Shown piece after piece: positions 7,730 to 15,054 of a stretch of 38,989 bases of DNA (positions are counted from its first letter, which is position 1; the number at the start of each line of letters is the position of its first letter). Position numbers and translations under genes: made by a program. The stretch lies in assembly GCA_022824585.1 (NCBI GenBank), contig JAJDZN010000196.1, positions 1-38,989 on the forward strand, written 5' to 3'. The notes beneath the pieces were generated by a model, which saw nothing but the letters and a program-made list of their open reading frames with translations, was not told where the DNA came from and did not search any database. The DNA is from Bryobacterales bacterium (GTDB taxonomy: Bacteria > Acidobacteriota > Terriglobia > Bryobacterales > UBA6623).

Positions 7730-8205
7730 GCCTACAGGCCTTCGAGCGTCGCCTGACGACGCTGCTGGAAGCCGTGTTGGCGGCAGGCCTGCTGGGAATG
7801 TTCCTCGTCGTGGTTCTATTGGTCGCACTGCGCTACGCCTTCCAGTCCGGACTGGTCGGGGCCAACGAAACCGCCACTGTCGTGTTTGTCTACCTCTCCT
7901 CGCTGGGAGCCGCCGTAGCGGTGGGACGCCAAGAGCACATCCGCGTCGACCTCCTCTCGGCCCGCCTCGGCAAGCGGGGCAGGCTCGCGCTCCAAGCCTG
8001 CAACCTGGGCATAGTCGCCATTCTCAATGCGGTGCTGGCAGCCAGCAGCATTGCTTGGATCGACGCTACAGGGCAGACCCTCATGCCGGTCACGCAGATG
8101 CCCCGCTACCTGCTCCAAGCCAGCGTGCCGCTCGGATGCGGTCTCGCCACGCTGTACTGCGCCATCAAGCTAGTCACCTTGTTTCGCAAGGAGTTAGCCC
8201 GTTGA
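7726..8205 (+). CDS. dctQ: TRAP transporter small permease (DctQ)
   Basis: 159 residues with four hydrophobic helices, the normal size and topology for DctQ. Typical family pieces are FVYLSSLGAAVAVGRQEHIRVD after the second helix and PRYLLQASVPLGCGLATLYC before the last. The small subunit pairs with DctM in the inner membrane and helps dock the binding protein. ATG 7726 overlaps the dctP stop (ATGA), and the TGA at 8203-8205 overlaps the TTG of dctM, so the three subunits are translationally coupled. Confidence 0.93.
   Translation: MSLQAFERRLTTLLEAVLAAGLLGMFLVVVLLVALRYAFQSGLVGANETATVVFVYLSSLGAAVAVGRQEHIRVDLLSARLGKRGRLALQACNLGIVAILNAVLAASSIAWIDATGQTLMPVTQMPRYLLQASVPLGCGLATLYCAIKLVTLFRKELAR
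8188..8193 (+). promoter_or_regulatory. Shine-Dalgarno site fixing the TTG start of dctM
   Basis: AAGGAG sits 8 bases before TTG 8202, inside the end of dctQ. It decides the start of a frame that is otherwise open for about 200 more codons upstream. Confidence 0.85.
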
Positions 8206-9473
8206 TCCTGCTGCTCCTGATTAGCCTGCTCGCCCTGATCGGAATCGGAGTGCCAGTGGCGTACGCACTAGGGGTCTCGGTCCTGCTCTATGTGACCCTG
8301 AGCGACACCCAGCTTCTGCTGATCCTGCCGCTGCGCTTGCTGGCCGGCTTCAACTCCTACGCGCTGATGAGCCTGCCACTGTTCATCTTGATGGGCCAGG
8401 TCATGAACTCGGCCCAGATCACCTCTCGGCTCATCGATTTCAGCATGCTGCTGGCCGGAAGGTTCAAGAGCGGGCTGGGCTTGGTGAACGTGCTTGCCAG
8501 CATGCTGTTTGGCGGAATCTCGGGCTCTTCTGCCTCAGACACCGCCTCGATCGGCTCAGTGCTGATCCCTGAAATGGAACGCCGGGGCTACCGCAAGGAA
8601 GTCGCTGCGGGCATCACGGTGGCATCTTCCACGATGGGCATGGTCATACCGCCGAGCATCCCGATGGTGCTCTATGCGGTAGTCGCGCAGCAATCTGTCG
8701 GCAAGCTGTTCTTGGGAGGGGTCTTCCCCGGGGTTATCGTCGGCTTGTTCCAGATGGCGCTGGTCCGCATGCTGGCCCACGGCGGATCCGAGCGCCAGCG
8801 CGTCACGCTGGCCACGGCCCTGCGGCTTACTGCCCGGTCGGTACCGGTATTGCTTATGCCCGTGATCGTGGTGGGAGCGGTCGTCTTCGGGATCGCCACA
8901 GCCACCGAGTCCGCCGCCCTCGGGGTGCTCTATGCAGTGCTCGCCGGGTTCGCCCTGACTCGGGCGCTTACGCCAGGGTCCTTTTGGCAGTGCCTGCGCT
9001 CAACGGCCCTTACCAGCTCGAAGATCATGATCGTGATCGCGCTATCCCAAGCCTATATCTGGATACTGGCGCTGGAGCGCGTGCCGGAGGCGATCGCTGC
9101 GTTTGTAGTAGACCTTGGCTTGGGTGCTACCGGGACGCTGCTGCTAGTCAACCTGATTGTCCTCGCCGCCGGCACCGTGATAGATGTCAGCCCGGCCATC
9201 CTGCTGTTGACGCCCGTTTTCGCGCCCGCTCTGGAGGGCCTCGGCGTGTCGCCGATCCTTTTCGGCGTGCTGCTGGTGTCAGGATTAGCCGTGGGCGCAT
9301 GCACGCCGCCAGTGGGAACCTGCTTGAATGTCTGCGCGGCCATCGCTGACCTCGACATCGGAAAGATCTTTCGAGGAGCGGCGCCTTTCTTAGGCGCGAA
9401 TGCCGCCACGCTGGTCGTCGTGACACTGTTCCCCAAAATCGCGTTGTGGCTGCCAGAACTCCTGATACCCTGA
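8202..9473 (+). CDS. dctM: TRAP transporter large permease (DctM)
   Basis: 423 residues with about 12 membrane segments, the sodium-driven transport subunit. Family landmarks: IGIGVPVAYALGVSVLLY, LPLFILMGQVMNSA, MLFGGISGSSASDTASIGSV, GITVASSTMGMVIPPSIPMV, TATESAALGVLYA and TPPVGTCLNVCA. The start is TTG at 8202, fixed by AAGGAG at 8188-8193 with 8-base spacing and by the 4-base TTGA overlap with the dctQ stop. The same frame is open far upstream, but that stretch runs through dctP and dctQ in another frame and is not coding. Confidence 0.95.
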   Translation: MILLLLISLLALIGIGVPVAYALGVSVLLYVTLSDTQLLLILPLRLLAGFNSYALMSLPLFILMGQVMNSAQITSRLIDFSMLLAGRFKSGLGLVNVLASMLFGGISGSSASDTASIGSVLIPEMERRGYRKEVAAGITVASSTMGMVIPPSIPMVLYAVVAQQSVGKLFLGGVFPGVIVGLFQMALVRMLAHGGSERQRVTLATALRLTARSVPVLLMPVIVVGAVVFGIATATESAALGVLYAVLAGFALTRALTPGSFWQCLRSTALTSSKIMIVIALSQAYIWILALERVPEAIAAFVVDLGLGATGTLLLVNLIVLAAGTVIDVSPAILLLTPVFAPALEGLGVSPILFGVLLVSGLAVGACTPPVGTCLNVCAAIADLDIGKIFRGAAPFLGANAATLVVVTLFPKIALWLPELLIP

Positions 9474-9486
9474 TCCAAGCACTGCC

Positions 9487-10407
9487 TTGCCGACCCACGC
9501 GAGTCAGCGAACGGCATTCAACGACCGTGATCGGTCCCAGGCAGCAAGCAGCACGCAGGTGATTCGGGTTCGCGAGGTATCGAGACTCTCGTGTCTGAAC
9601 ACGCGCCGTGCAAGCAAGTTGCTATCGCAGGTGGCGGTGCTGCTCCTAGCTGCTCCGGTGGCACCCTCGGCCGCCGAAGAAGTCCATTCGCTCCGCAGCC
9701 CGCGTCAGGCCGGTGAAACCACCGTCCGGGTTTTCTTGCCAGACAGCTCAGATTCCCCTGCCCCGCCTCGCCTGCTATTGGTCCTGCCCGTCGAAGCCGG
9801 GACAGAGAACCGCTGGGGCGATCCGGCTGCCGAAGTCCGCCGGATAGATCTCGCCAACCGCTACAACTTGGTGGTCGCGATACCCACCTTCTCGGAGCTG
9901 CCGTGGTATGCCGACCATCCTACGGACACGCGGCTGCGACAGGAGAGCTACCTGCTCGACGATGTGCTGCCGCTGATGGACCGCCACCACGGCACCCAAT
10001 CGAGTGCGGGGACGACGATGGTCGTCGGGTTCTCCAAATCAGGCTGGGGGGCGTGGTCCCTCCTACTCCGCCATCCGAGCATCTTTGCCCGAGCCGCCGC
10101 TTGGGACGCACCGCTAATGCAGCGCAAGCCGGACAAGTACGGCATGGGGCCCATCTTCGGGAATCAAGCGAATTTCGACCGCTATCTGGTCAGCGATCTG
10201 GTGAAGCACCAGGCCAAACTGCTCCGCGCCCACAAGCGACTCGTTCTGACGGGTTATTTTCAGTCGTTTCGCGCCCACCATGTCGCCATGCACCGGCTCT
10301 TGACAGCGTTAGAGGTGCCCCACACGTATCGAGACGGCCCCAAGCGGGACCATCACTGGGAGTCAGGTTGGCTCGACGAGGCTGTCGGGCTGCTCCTCGC
10401 GCATTAG
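9487..10407 (+). CDS. Secreted alpha/beta-hydrolase (esterase-like)
   Basis: 306 residues. A hydrophobic segment (KLLSQVAVLLLAAPVAPSAA) ending before AEEV looks like a signal peptide. The mature part has beta-strands of an alpha/beta-hydrolase: RLLLVLPVEAGTENRWGD, NLVVAIPTFSELPWY, the nucleophile region VVGFSKSGWGAWSLLLRHP and a terminal KRDHHWESGWLDEAVG with the likely catalytic His. The elbow reads G-F-S-K-S-G-W rather than strict GxSxG. No substrate can be named; carbohydrate-ester cleavage would fit the neighbouring sulfatases. The frame opens with TTG 9487, but a GTG at 9559 gives a more normal signal-peptide length. It follows dctM by 13 bases. A decayed copy of its 5' part lies at 11221-11430. 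Confidence 0.8.
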   Translation: MPTHASQRTAFNDRDRSQAASSTQVIRVREVSRLSCLNTRRASKLLSQVAVLLLAAPVAPSAAEEVHSLRSPRQAGETTVRVFLPDSSDSPAPPRLLLVLPVEAGTENRWGDPAAEVRRIDLANRYNLVVAIPTFSELPWYADHPTDTRLRQESYLLDDVLPLMDRHHGTQSSAGTTMVVGFSKSGWGAWSLLLRHPSIFARAAAWDAPLMQRKPDKYGMGPIFGNQANFDRYLVSDLVKHQAKLLRAHKRLVLTGYFQSFRAHHVAMHRLLTALEVPHTYRDGPKRDHHWESGWLDEAVGLLLAH

Positions 10408-10534
10408 TTCTGAATCATATGGGAGAGGGTCGGAACGATCTAGTCCCGAAGGGAGAATGTAGTCCCAGTGTGGTCTCGGAAATGGTGTATGCTGATGCTA
10501 CTGTCCAATCGGTCGAAGCTCGAAGGGTCGAATC

Positions 10535-10792
10535 GTGGAAATTGCTTTGCGCGAAGCGAAAGCTCGCCTGTCGGCGTTGGTCACTGCCGTTCAGAATGGC
10601 GAGCGTGTGGTCATTACAAAGCGGGGTGAGCCCGCAGTCGAAATCGTACAATGCCGCGGGCGCGGCGGAATTGACTTTGACAAGCTTGCAGCAGCAAGAA
10701 AGCGCATCGGTCTGACGGAAGACGGAGAGCGGTGGCCTCAGGAGTTCAACGATCCCGCCTTTAGCCGCCGACTGCTCGGGCTTGACAGCTAG
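10535..10792 (+). CDS. Phd/YefM-family antitoxin
   Basis: 85 residues. The N-terminus (EIALREAKARLSALVTAVQNGERVVITKRGEPAVEIV) is the Phd/YefM DNA-binding fold, which forms dimers that bind the operon promoter. The C-terminal half, probably disordered until bound, would wrap the PIN toxin. The GTG start at 10535 is supported by AAGGG at 10523-10527 with 7-base spacing. The toxin gene starts 11 bases downstream. The 127 bases upstream hold two TAGTCCC words and a short TCCCGAAGGGA inverted repeat that might be operator elements, but this is weak. Confidence 0.92.
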   Translation: MEIALREAKARLSALVTAVQNGERVVITKRGEPAVEIVQCRGRGGIDFDKLAAARKRIGLTEDGERWPQEFNDPAFSRRLLGLDS

Positions 10793-10803
10793 GCGTATCG
10801 AAG

Positions 10804-11202
10804 ATGCGCATTCTCCTCGATACATCCTATCTGTATGATTTGATGGCGGCACCTGGAAAACTCTCGGACGTCGAGCACCGATACCTTGCCCAGGCTAGGA
10901 CGCAGATCTATGTAAGCACAGTTTCGATCTGGGAGATGCGGCTGAAGTACAATGCCCGCCGACGAACTGGTCTGCGGAAGAGCCCCTTCGACCCAAATGA
11001 CGTCATTGCGATGCTTGAGGGGCAGAACGTGTCGTTTCTGCCAATCACCGTCCGACACGCCGCACGAGGACTCGACACGCCGCTTGCACACAAGGACCCA
11101 TTCGACGAACTGCTACTGGTTCAAGCCCAAGAAGAAGGTCTCAAGCTCCTGACGCGTGACCAACAGATGGCAGGGCACCCGCTGGCCGTCACAACAATCT
11201 AA
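10804..11202 (+). CDS. PIN-domain ribonuclease toxin, VapC-like
   Basis: 132 residues, the full length of a PIN toxin. Acidic metal-binding residues are visible in MRILLDTSYL, STVSIWEMRLK and AHKDPFDELLLVQAQ, followed by LKLLTRDQQM, in the order expected for this nuclease fold. It would cut RNA when freed from the Phd partner. The pair forms an operon (11-base gap). The module lies exactly between the hydrolase gene and a degenerate duplicate of that gene's start, so its arrival or the duplication may be linked. Confidence 0.92.
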   Translation: MRILLDTSYLYDLMAAPGKLSDVEHRYLAQARTQIYVSTVSIWEMRLKYNARRRTGLRKSPFDPNDVIAMLEGQNVSFLPITVRHAARGLDTPLAHKDPFDELLLVQAQEEGLKLLTRDQQMAGHPLAVTTI

Positions 11203-11220
11203 ACGCGGCAGTCGGCCCAA

Positions 11221-11430
11221 GAATTCTATCGGCGTGGAAGCAAACTGCTACTCTGCGTGTCGGCGCTCTTCCTAGCAGTTTCGGTGGCGCTCGATGCGAC
11301 CGGAAGAAGCCGTCCGGCACCACAGCCGATCTCAGGCAGGCGAAACTACTGCCCGGATTGCCTTTGCGCTATCCCACCTCATCGCTACGCCGCCCTCGGT
11401 GCACGCTACATCTTCGTCAGCGCTGAATGC
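11221..11430 (+). pseudogene. Decayed partial copy of the upstream hydrolase gene (5' third)
   Basis: Translating 11221 onward gives YRRGSKLLLCVSALFLAVSVAL, matching TRRASKLLSQVAVLLLAAPVAP of the hydrolase (from 9595). About one base is then inserted near 11301 and the match continues in another frame: QAGETTAR versus QAGETTVR. After another shift RYIFVSAEC matches RLLLVLPVEA (to about 9798). The collinear span is about 204 bases in the intact gene and 210 here, with the DNA also similar by eye. There is no complete frame and no trace of the nucleophile or His regions. It is a remnant of a tandem copy or of a related gene. The rest of 11203-11486 shows nothing. Confidence 0.75.
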
Positions 11431-11486
11431 TCTCCTATCTGTGGTCGGGCACAGTACGCATAGCGAGTGAGCCACACCGTTAGCTT

Positions 11487-12848
11487 CTAGACGAGCCGAT
11501 CTATCGCGGAGTAACCCATGAACAGCGCCATCAACGCTGCCGAGACCCACAGCATCAATGTGATCCAAGTCTTGGGCAGGATGCTGGTCGGCATGCGCTT
11601 GTACCGCAAGAAGATCGCGAACCCGCCGATCACAGGCAGCATGATCGCCTGTGCGATGCCGCCGATCTTGACCATCAGCACGGGCTCCCTGATCAACATG
11701 AAGTAAAGACACGGGACCACCATCAGCAGCACGACGAACACCCGGATCGCCTTTAGCCGCTTGTTGTAGTCGGACTTATCGTAGACACCGAGCATGCCCA
11801 CGAAATCGGCCCACACCCGGCAGTGCGCCGCCGTGGAAGCGAAGACCGTCGAGTACAGCACGGCAAAGGCTCCGACCATGAACAGGCCCAGCGACCAGCC
11901 GCCCAACGTCTCGGTGTAGATTGTCGAGAGCACTTGTACCATCTCCGAGCCCTGCGGAATGAGCCCCATACCCTTCAGCACGCCTGCCCCGAGGAAATAG
12001 AACGCCACCGTCGCGAACGTGTAGATCACCATCGAAAAGATGACATCGAAGCCCATGACCCGGACCCACCCGATCGCTCGTTGTGCCCAGCCATGCGAGT
12101 CGTCACGCTTGCCAGCGTATTGCGCATAGCCCTTCTCGATGCACCAATAGGGGTACATGACCAGCTCGGTGGCTCCCACACCCGTGATGCCGAAGGCCGC
12201 TACCGCCGTGGCCATGCCGCCCTCGGGCGGCTGGAAGGTCAGGCCTTCCGCAACCGCACTCCAGTCAAAGTACTGTGGCAGCTTGAACAGCAGGAAGCAG
12301 CAGCTCACAGTAAGGGCGGTGAAGCTGACCACGAGCCCCATCGCTATCCGCTCGACAATGACGTACTTGCCTGCGATCAGCAGGATGACTGACAGCCCTG
12401 CCAGGGTCCAGACAAAAGCGGTGATCGGCACTCCAGGTATCGCCCTGTTGAGTATCTCCGCGATCCCGCCTAGCATCGCGCCCACCTGGAAGAGAGTGAA
12501 TGTGACCATCCCACACCACATCCAAGCCAACCACGACACCCTGAACCGAGGCCCCGGCACGTCGTTGAAGGCTTCAAGCGTGGTGCGGCCCGTGGCAATG
12601 GCATAGCGTCCAAGCTCGTTCTGCACCACGGTCTTCACCAAGCAGCTCAGGATGATGAGCCAGAGCAGCACATAGCCGTTCTCGGCACCCAACACCGTGG
12701 TTGCAATGAGCTCGCCAGAGCCAACGATGGAGCTGGCAAGGATCAAGCCCGGGCCGAGGAAGCGAAGAATCCCTTTGAACGCACTGGGGGCAGTCGAGAC
12801 ACGCCCCGGGTCCAAGCGGTAGGGGTCGTGACTGACGTTCGAGGCCAT
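11487..12848 (-). CDS. Divergent Nramp-family transporter
   Basis: 453 residues and about 11 membrane helices of the Nramp (LeuT-fold) family. The first helix reads GPGLILASSIVGSGELIATT where metal-transporting Nramps have the D-P-G-N motif; the metal-binding Asp and Asn are replaced by Gly and Glu. The sixth helix has GATELVMYPYW where canonical proteins carry a Met-Pro-His motif; the Met may be kept. It belongs to a GSGE-type subgroup that is usually annotated as divalent metal transporter, but the substrate is not secure. ATG 12848 is preferred over the upstream GTG 12884. It lies downstream of the multicopper oxidase on the same strand, with a gap of about 214 bases, so a separate promoter is possible. 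Confidence 0.88.
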   Translation of the reverse strand: MASNVSHDPYRLDPGRVSTAPSAFKGILRFLGPGLILASSIVGSGELIATTVLGAENGYVLLWLIILSCLVKTVVQNELGRYAIATGRTTLEAFNDVPGPRFRVSWLAWMWCGMVTFTLFQVGAMLGGIAEILNRAIPGVPITAFVWTLAGLSVILLIAGKYVIVERIAMGLVVSFTALTVSCCFLLFKLPQYFDWSAVAEGLTFQPPEGGMATAVAAFGITGVGATELVMYPYWCIEKGYAQYAGKRDDSHGWAQRAIGWVRVMGFDVIFSMVIYTFATVAFYFLGAGVLKGMGLIPQGSEMVQVLSTIYTETLGGWSLGLFMVGAFAVLYSTVFASTAAHCRVWADFVGMLGVYDKSDYNKRLKAIRVFVVLLMVVPCLYFMLIREPVLMVKIGGIAQAIMLPVIGGFAIFLRYKRMPTSILPKTWITLMLWVSAALMALFMGYSAIDRLV

Positions 12849-13062
12849 AGCGTCTCGCAATCCTAGCACAGGCTCCGGTGCCACTCGCTGCGGCCGAGAG
12901 AGCCCTCCGGCGACACTCGTCCGGCTATACCGAGGAAGCTTCCGAAGAATCTTGATGGGGCAGCGGCCGGTCAGCGGGCCTTAGGTCCCTGCTCCGGGCA
13001 CAATCCAGGCGAGGCACCACACTTTCCGCGGCAGCGGGGCGGACTCAGACGGACTTTCGGAC

Positions 13063-14751
13063 TCACCCACCGTCGGGATGTGATTGGCCACCCGACCGGT
13101 TATGGGCCGCCATGCCGCTCGGACTGTTGCTGAGTAGCGCCGGATCTTCCACGACCAAGAACTGGCCCATCATCCCGTTATCTTCATGCTCCATGATGTG
13201 GCAGTGGTACATGTATGGGACATCCGGGTCCGCGTATCGTTCGAAGGGCATGATGATCCGAACAAGTTCGCCGGGATGCACCAAGACCGTGTCCTTCCAT
13301 CCGAGTTCGGCCGCCGGAGGAGGTCGGCCATTGCGATCGAGGATCTGAAACTGGACCAGGTGGACGTGGAATGGGTGAGGCTGACCGCCGCGATTTCTCA
13401 CTTCCCAGATTTCAATGTCACCCAATCGCACGGTCTCGTCGATTCGCGCCATGTCCATCGTCTTCCCGTTGATCGGGATCCCCGGCGGCCCACGTCTCCG
13501 AGCTCGTCCTCCCTGGCCTCCTTGCGGTCCTTGCGCTCCTCCTTGCGGCCCTTGTGCTGTTCGTCCTCCTTGTACCGGCCCGGCCAGCACCATAGGACGC
13601 GTCTTGGCGGCTTGTTCAGGATTGATGCGGGGGATGGGACGGAGGCGCTCTGGCAGCCCGTGGGATGCGCGACTTGCCGGCTGGGGAACGACCTTCAAGA
13701 GTTGCAGGTTCCCAGTGCCGATTCCGCCGAGATACGACCCGATGGTTTCTAGGAATCCGGCTTCCGGATAACTCTTTAGCACCGCCTCGGCACCATCGCT
13801 GAAGTCCACCAAGAGCTCGGCTCGCTCCCCGGGAGCGAGCGTCACTCGGTTAGTCCGCAGAGGCGCCTCGAGGAATCCTCCATCCGTGGCGATCTGATGA
13901 AACTCGCGACCGTCGTCAAAGCCGACATGGTAGATCCGCGCATTCGATCCGTTCAGCAGCCTGAGTCGGATGCGACGCGACTCAACCCGGAGGAGCGGAC
14001 TCCAAGTTCCATTGACCAGCATGGTGTTTCCGTAAACGGCACCCTGGGTGAGAGCGAAGCGAAACGCTCCGTTGTCGTCAAACTGTCGGTCTTGGATTAC
14101 AAGTGGAATGTCGTCAACGCCGTAGGTCTTTGGCAGGTCCAGCGCATCACTCTCAGCGTCATCGATCCACATGAGGCCGCTGACCCCCCGATAGACCTGC
14201 CGTCCCGTTGTGCCATGCGGATGCGGGTGGTACCACAGCGGAGCGGCCTGTTGATGGACGGCAAAGCTGGCGGTCCACGACTCCCCCGGCTCGATTCTCT
14301 GATGCGGAGTGCCGTCCATGCGAGCGGGAACATGCATCCCGTGCCAGTGCATCGTCGTCATCTGATCCAGGTTGTTCTGGACGATCAGATCGACATCTTC
14401 GCCTCGACGCAGGCGCAGCGTCGGTCCGAGATACGGTCCGTTCACGCCAGCTGTCGGGGTTTGTTTGCCTGGAAGAAATTCCCGGGTCCCTTCGGCAACG
14501 GTCAGGTGAAACTGCCGGCGGCCGTCAACAACGGTCCCGAATGACTGCTCGGGAATCTGCAGTTCATTCTCGAAGGTCAATCCTGCATTCGTCACTTGGA
14601 CGAAAATCAGCCAGTAACAGGTCAGGACCGAAAGCAGGACGATGGCCAGCAGCCCGATGATGGTAGGCCTCATCCGCCGGGACATGGTCCGCCGAGACCG
14701 CTTCGCATCCTCCGGTCGCATCGATTTCCTAGGCGCTGAATCTGTGGCCAT
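13063..14751 (-). CDS. Membrane-anchored multicopper oxidase (CueO/laccase-like)
   Basis: 562 residues. All four copper motifs are visible: HWHGMH (HWH at 135-137), WYHPHPHG (175-180), HPFHVH near the C-terminus and HCHIMEHEDNGMM, which supplies T1 and trinuclear ligands including an axial Met. Residues 30-50 form a hydrophobic anchor after a very basic segment (RSRRTMSRRMR), perhaps a weak twin-arginine signal. It should oxidise a metal ion or phenol with O2 in the periplasm, as CueO does for Cu(I). A Gly/Gln/Arg-rich low-complexity loop of about 30 residues (13490-13590) sits between domains two and three. ATG 14751 is chosen because AGGA lies 7 bases upstream; it starts 14 bases after a small Cys-Cys gene. 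Confidence 0.93.
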   Translation of the reverse strand: MATDSAPRKSMRPEDAKRSRRTMSRRMRPTIIGLLAIVLLSVLTCYWLIFVQVTNAGLTFENELQIPEQSFGTVVDGRRQFHLTVAEGTREFLPGKQTPTAGVNGPYLGPTLRLRRGEDVDLIVQNNLDQMTTMHWHGMHVPARMDGTPHQRIEPGESWTASFAVHQQAAPLWYHPHPHGTTGRQVYRGVSGLMWIDDAESDALDLPKTYGVDDIPLVIQDRQFDDNGAFRFALTQGAVYGNTMLVNGTWSPLLRVESRRIRLRLLNGSNARIYHVGFDDGREFHQIATDGGFLEAPLRTNRVTLAPGERAELLVDFSDGAEAVLKSYPEAGFLETIGSYLGGIGTGNLQLLKVVPQPASRASHGLPERLRPIPRINPEQAAKTRPMVLAGPVQGGRTAQGPQGGAQGPQGGQGGRARRRGPPGIPINGKTMDMARIDETVRLGDIEIWEVRNRGGQPHPFHVHLVQFQILDRNGRPPPAAELGWKDTVLVHPGELVRIIMPFERYADPDVPYMYHCHIMEHEDNGMMGQFLVVEDPALLSNSPSGMAAHNRSGGQSHPDGG

Positions 14752-14765
14752 GCCTGTTCCTGACA

Positions 14766-14951
14766 CTAGTGGTCGCCCGTGCCGCAACAACTGCTAGGAC
14801 GGCGGTAGTCCGGGAGCATGCTGCCTGCATAGTCGGATGGATCTTGCGGCATACTCCGACCAATCTGCAGACTGGCGTCAATAGCCGCGCGTGTTAGCGC
14901 CGGGACTGCGTGGCTTGATTCCCCGCTTAGCCCCGCCCTAGCAGCTTCCAA
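14766..14951 (-). CDS. Small 61-residue protein ending in a Cys-Cys motif, upstream of the oxidase
   Basis: Not recognised. The frame begins at TTG 14951, directly preceded by the strong Shine-Dalgarno AAGGAG (14957-14962) at 5-base spacing, with an in-frame TAA just above it. It ends in TAG at 14766-14768, 14 bases before the oxidase ATG, and the gap holds that gene's AGGA site. The protein has no signal peptide or membrane helix. The N-terminal half is Ala/Ser-rich (SHAVPALTRAAIDASLQIG); the C-terminus reads PSSCCGTGDH, with two adjacent Cys and a terminal Asp-His. This suggests, but does not prove, a metal-binding role next to a copper enzyme. Alternatively it is a leader peptide for translational coupling. 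Confidence 0.5.
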   Translation of the reverse strand: MEAARAGLSGESSHAVPALTRAAIDASLQIGRSMPQDPSDYAGSMLPDYRRPSSCCGTGDH

Positions 14952-14956
14952 ATTGG

Positions 14957-14962
14957 CTCCTT
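14957..14962 (-). promoter_or_regulatory. Strong ribosome-binding site for the small Cys-Cys gene
   Basis: The minus strand reads AAGGAG, 5 bases before TTG 14951. No other reading frame here uses it, so it is the main evidence that the small gene is real. Confidence 0.6.
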
Positions 14963-15054
14963 AGCACGACAGAAGAGGCGCTAGAGCCGCACCTGCGTTA
15001 CGGCCCACGGCTAGCCTTTACGGATTCTTCACCCGAGCGCGCTCGAACCCGCCG

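Noticed and set aside
7611-8201. Upstream extension of dctM frame by about 197 codons
   Set aside because: It overlaps dctP and dctQ in another frame and has no family similarity; AAGGAG at 8188 marks the true TTG start.
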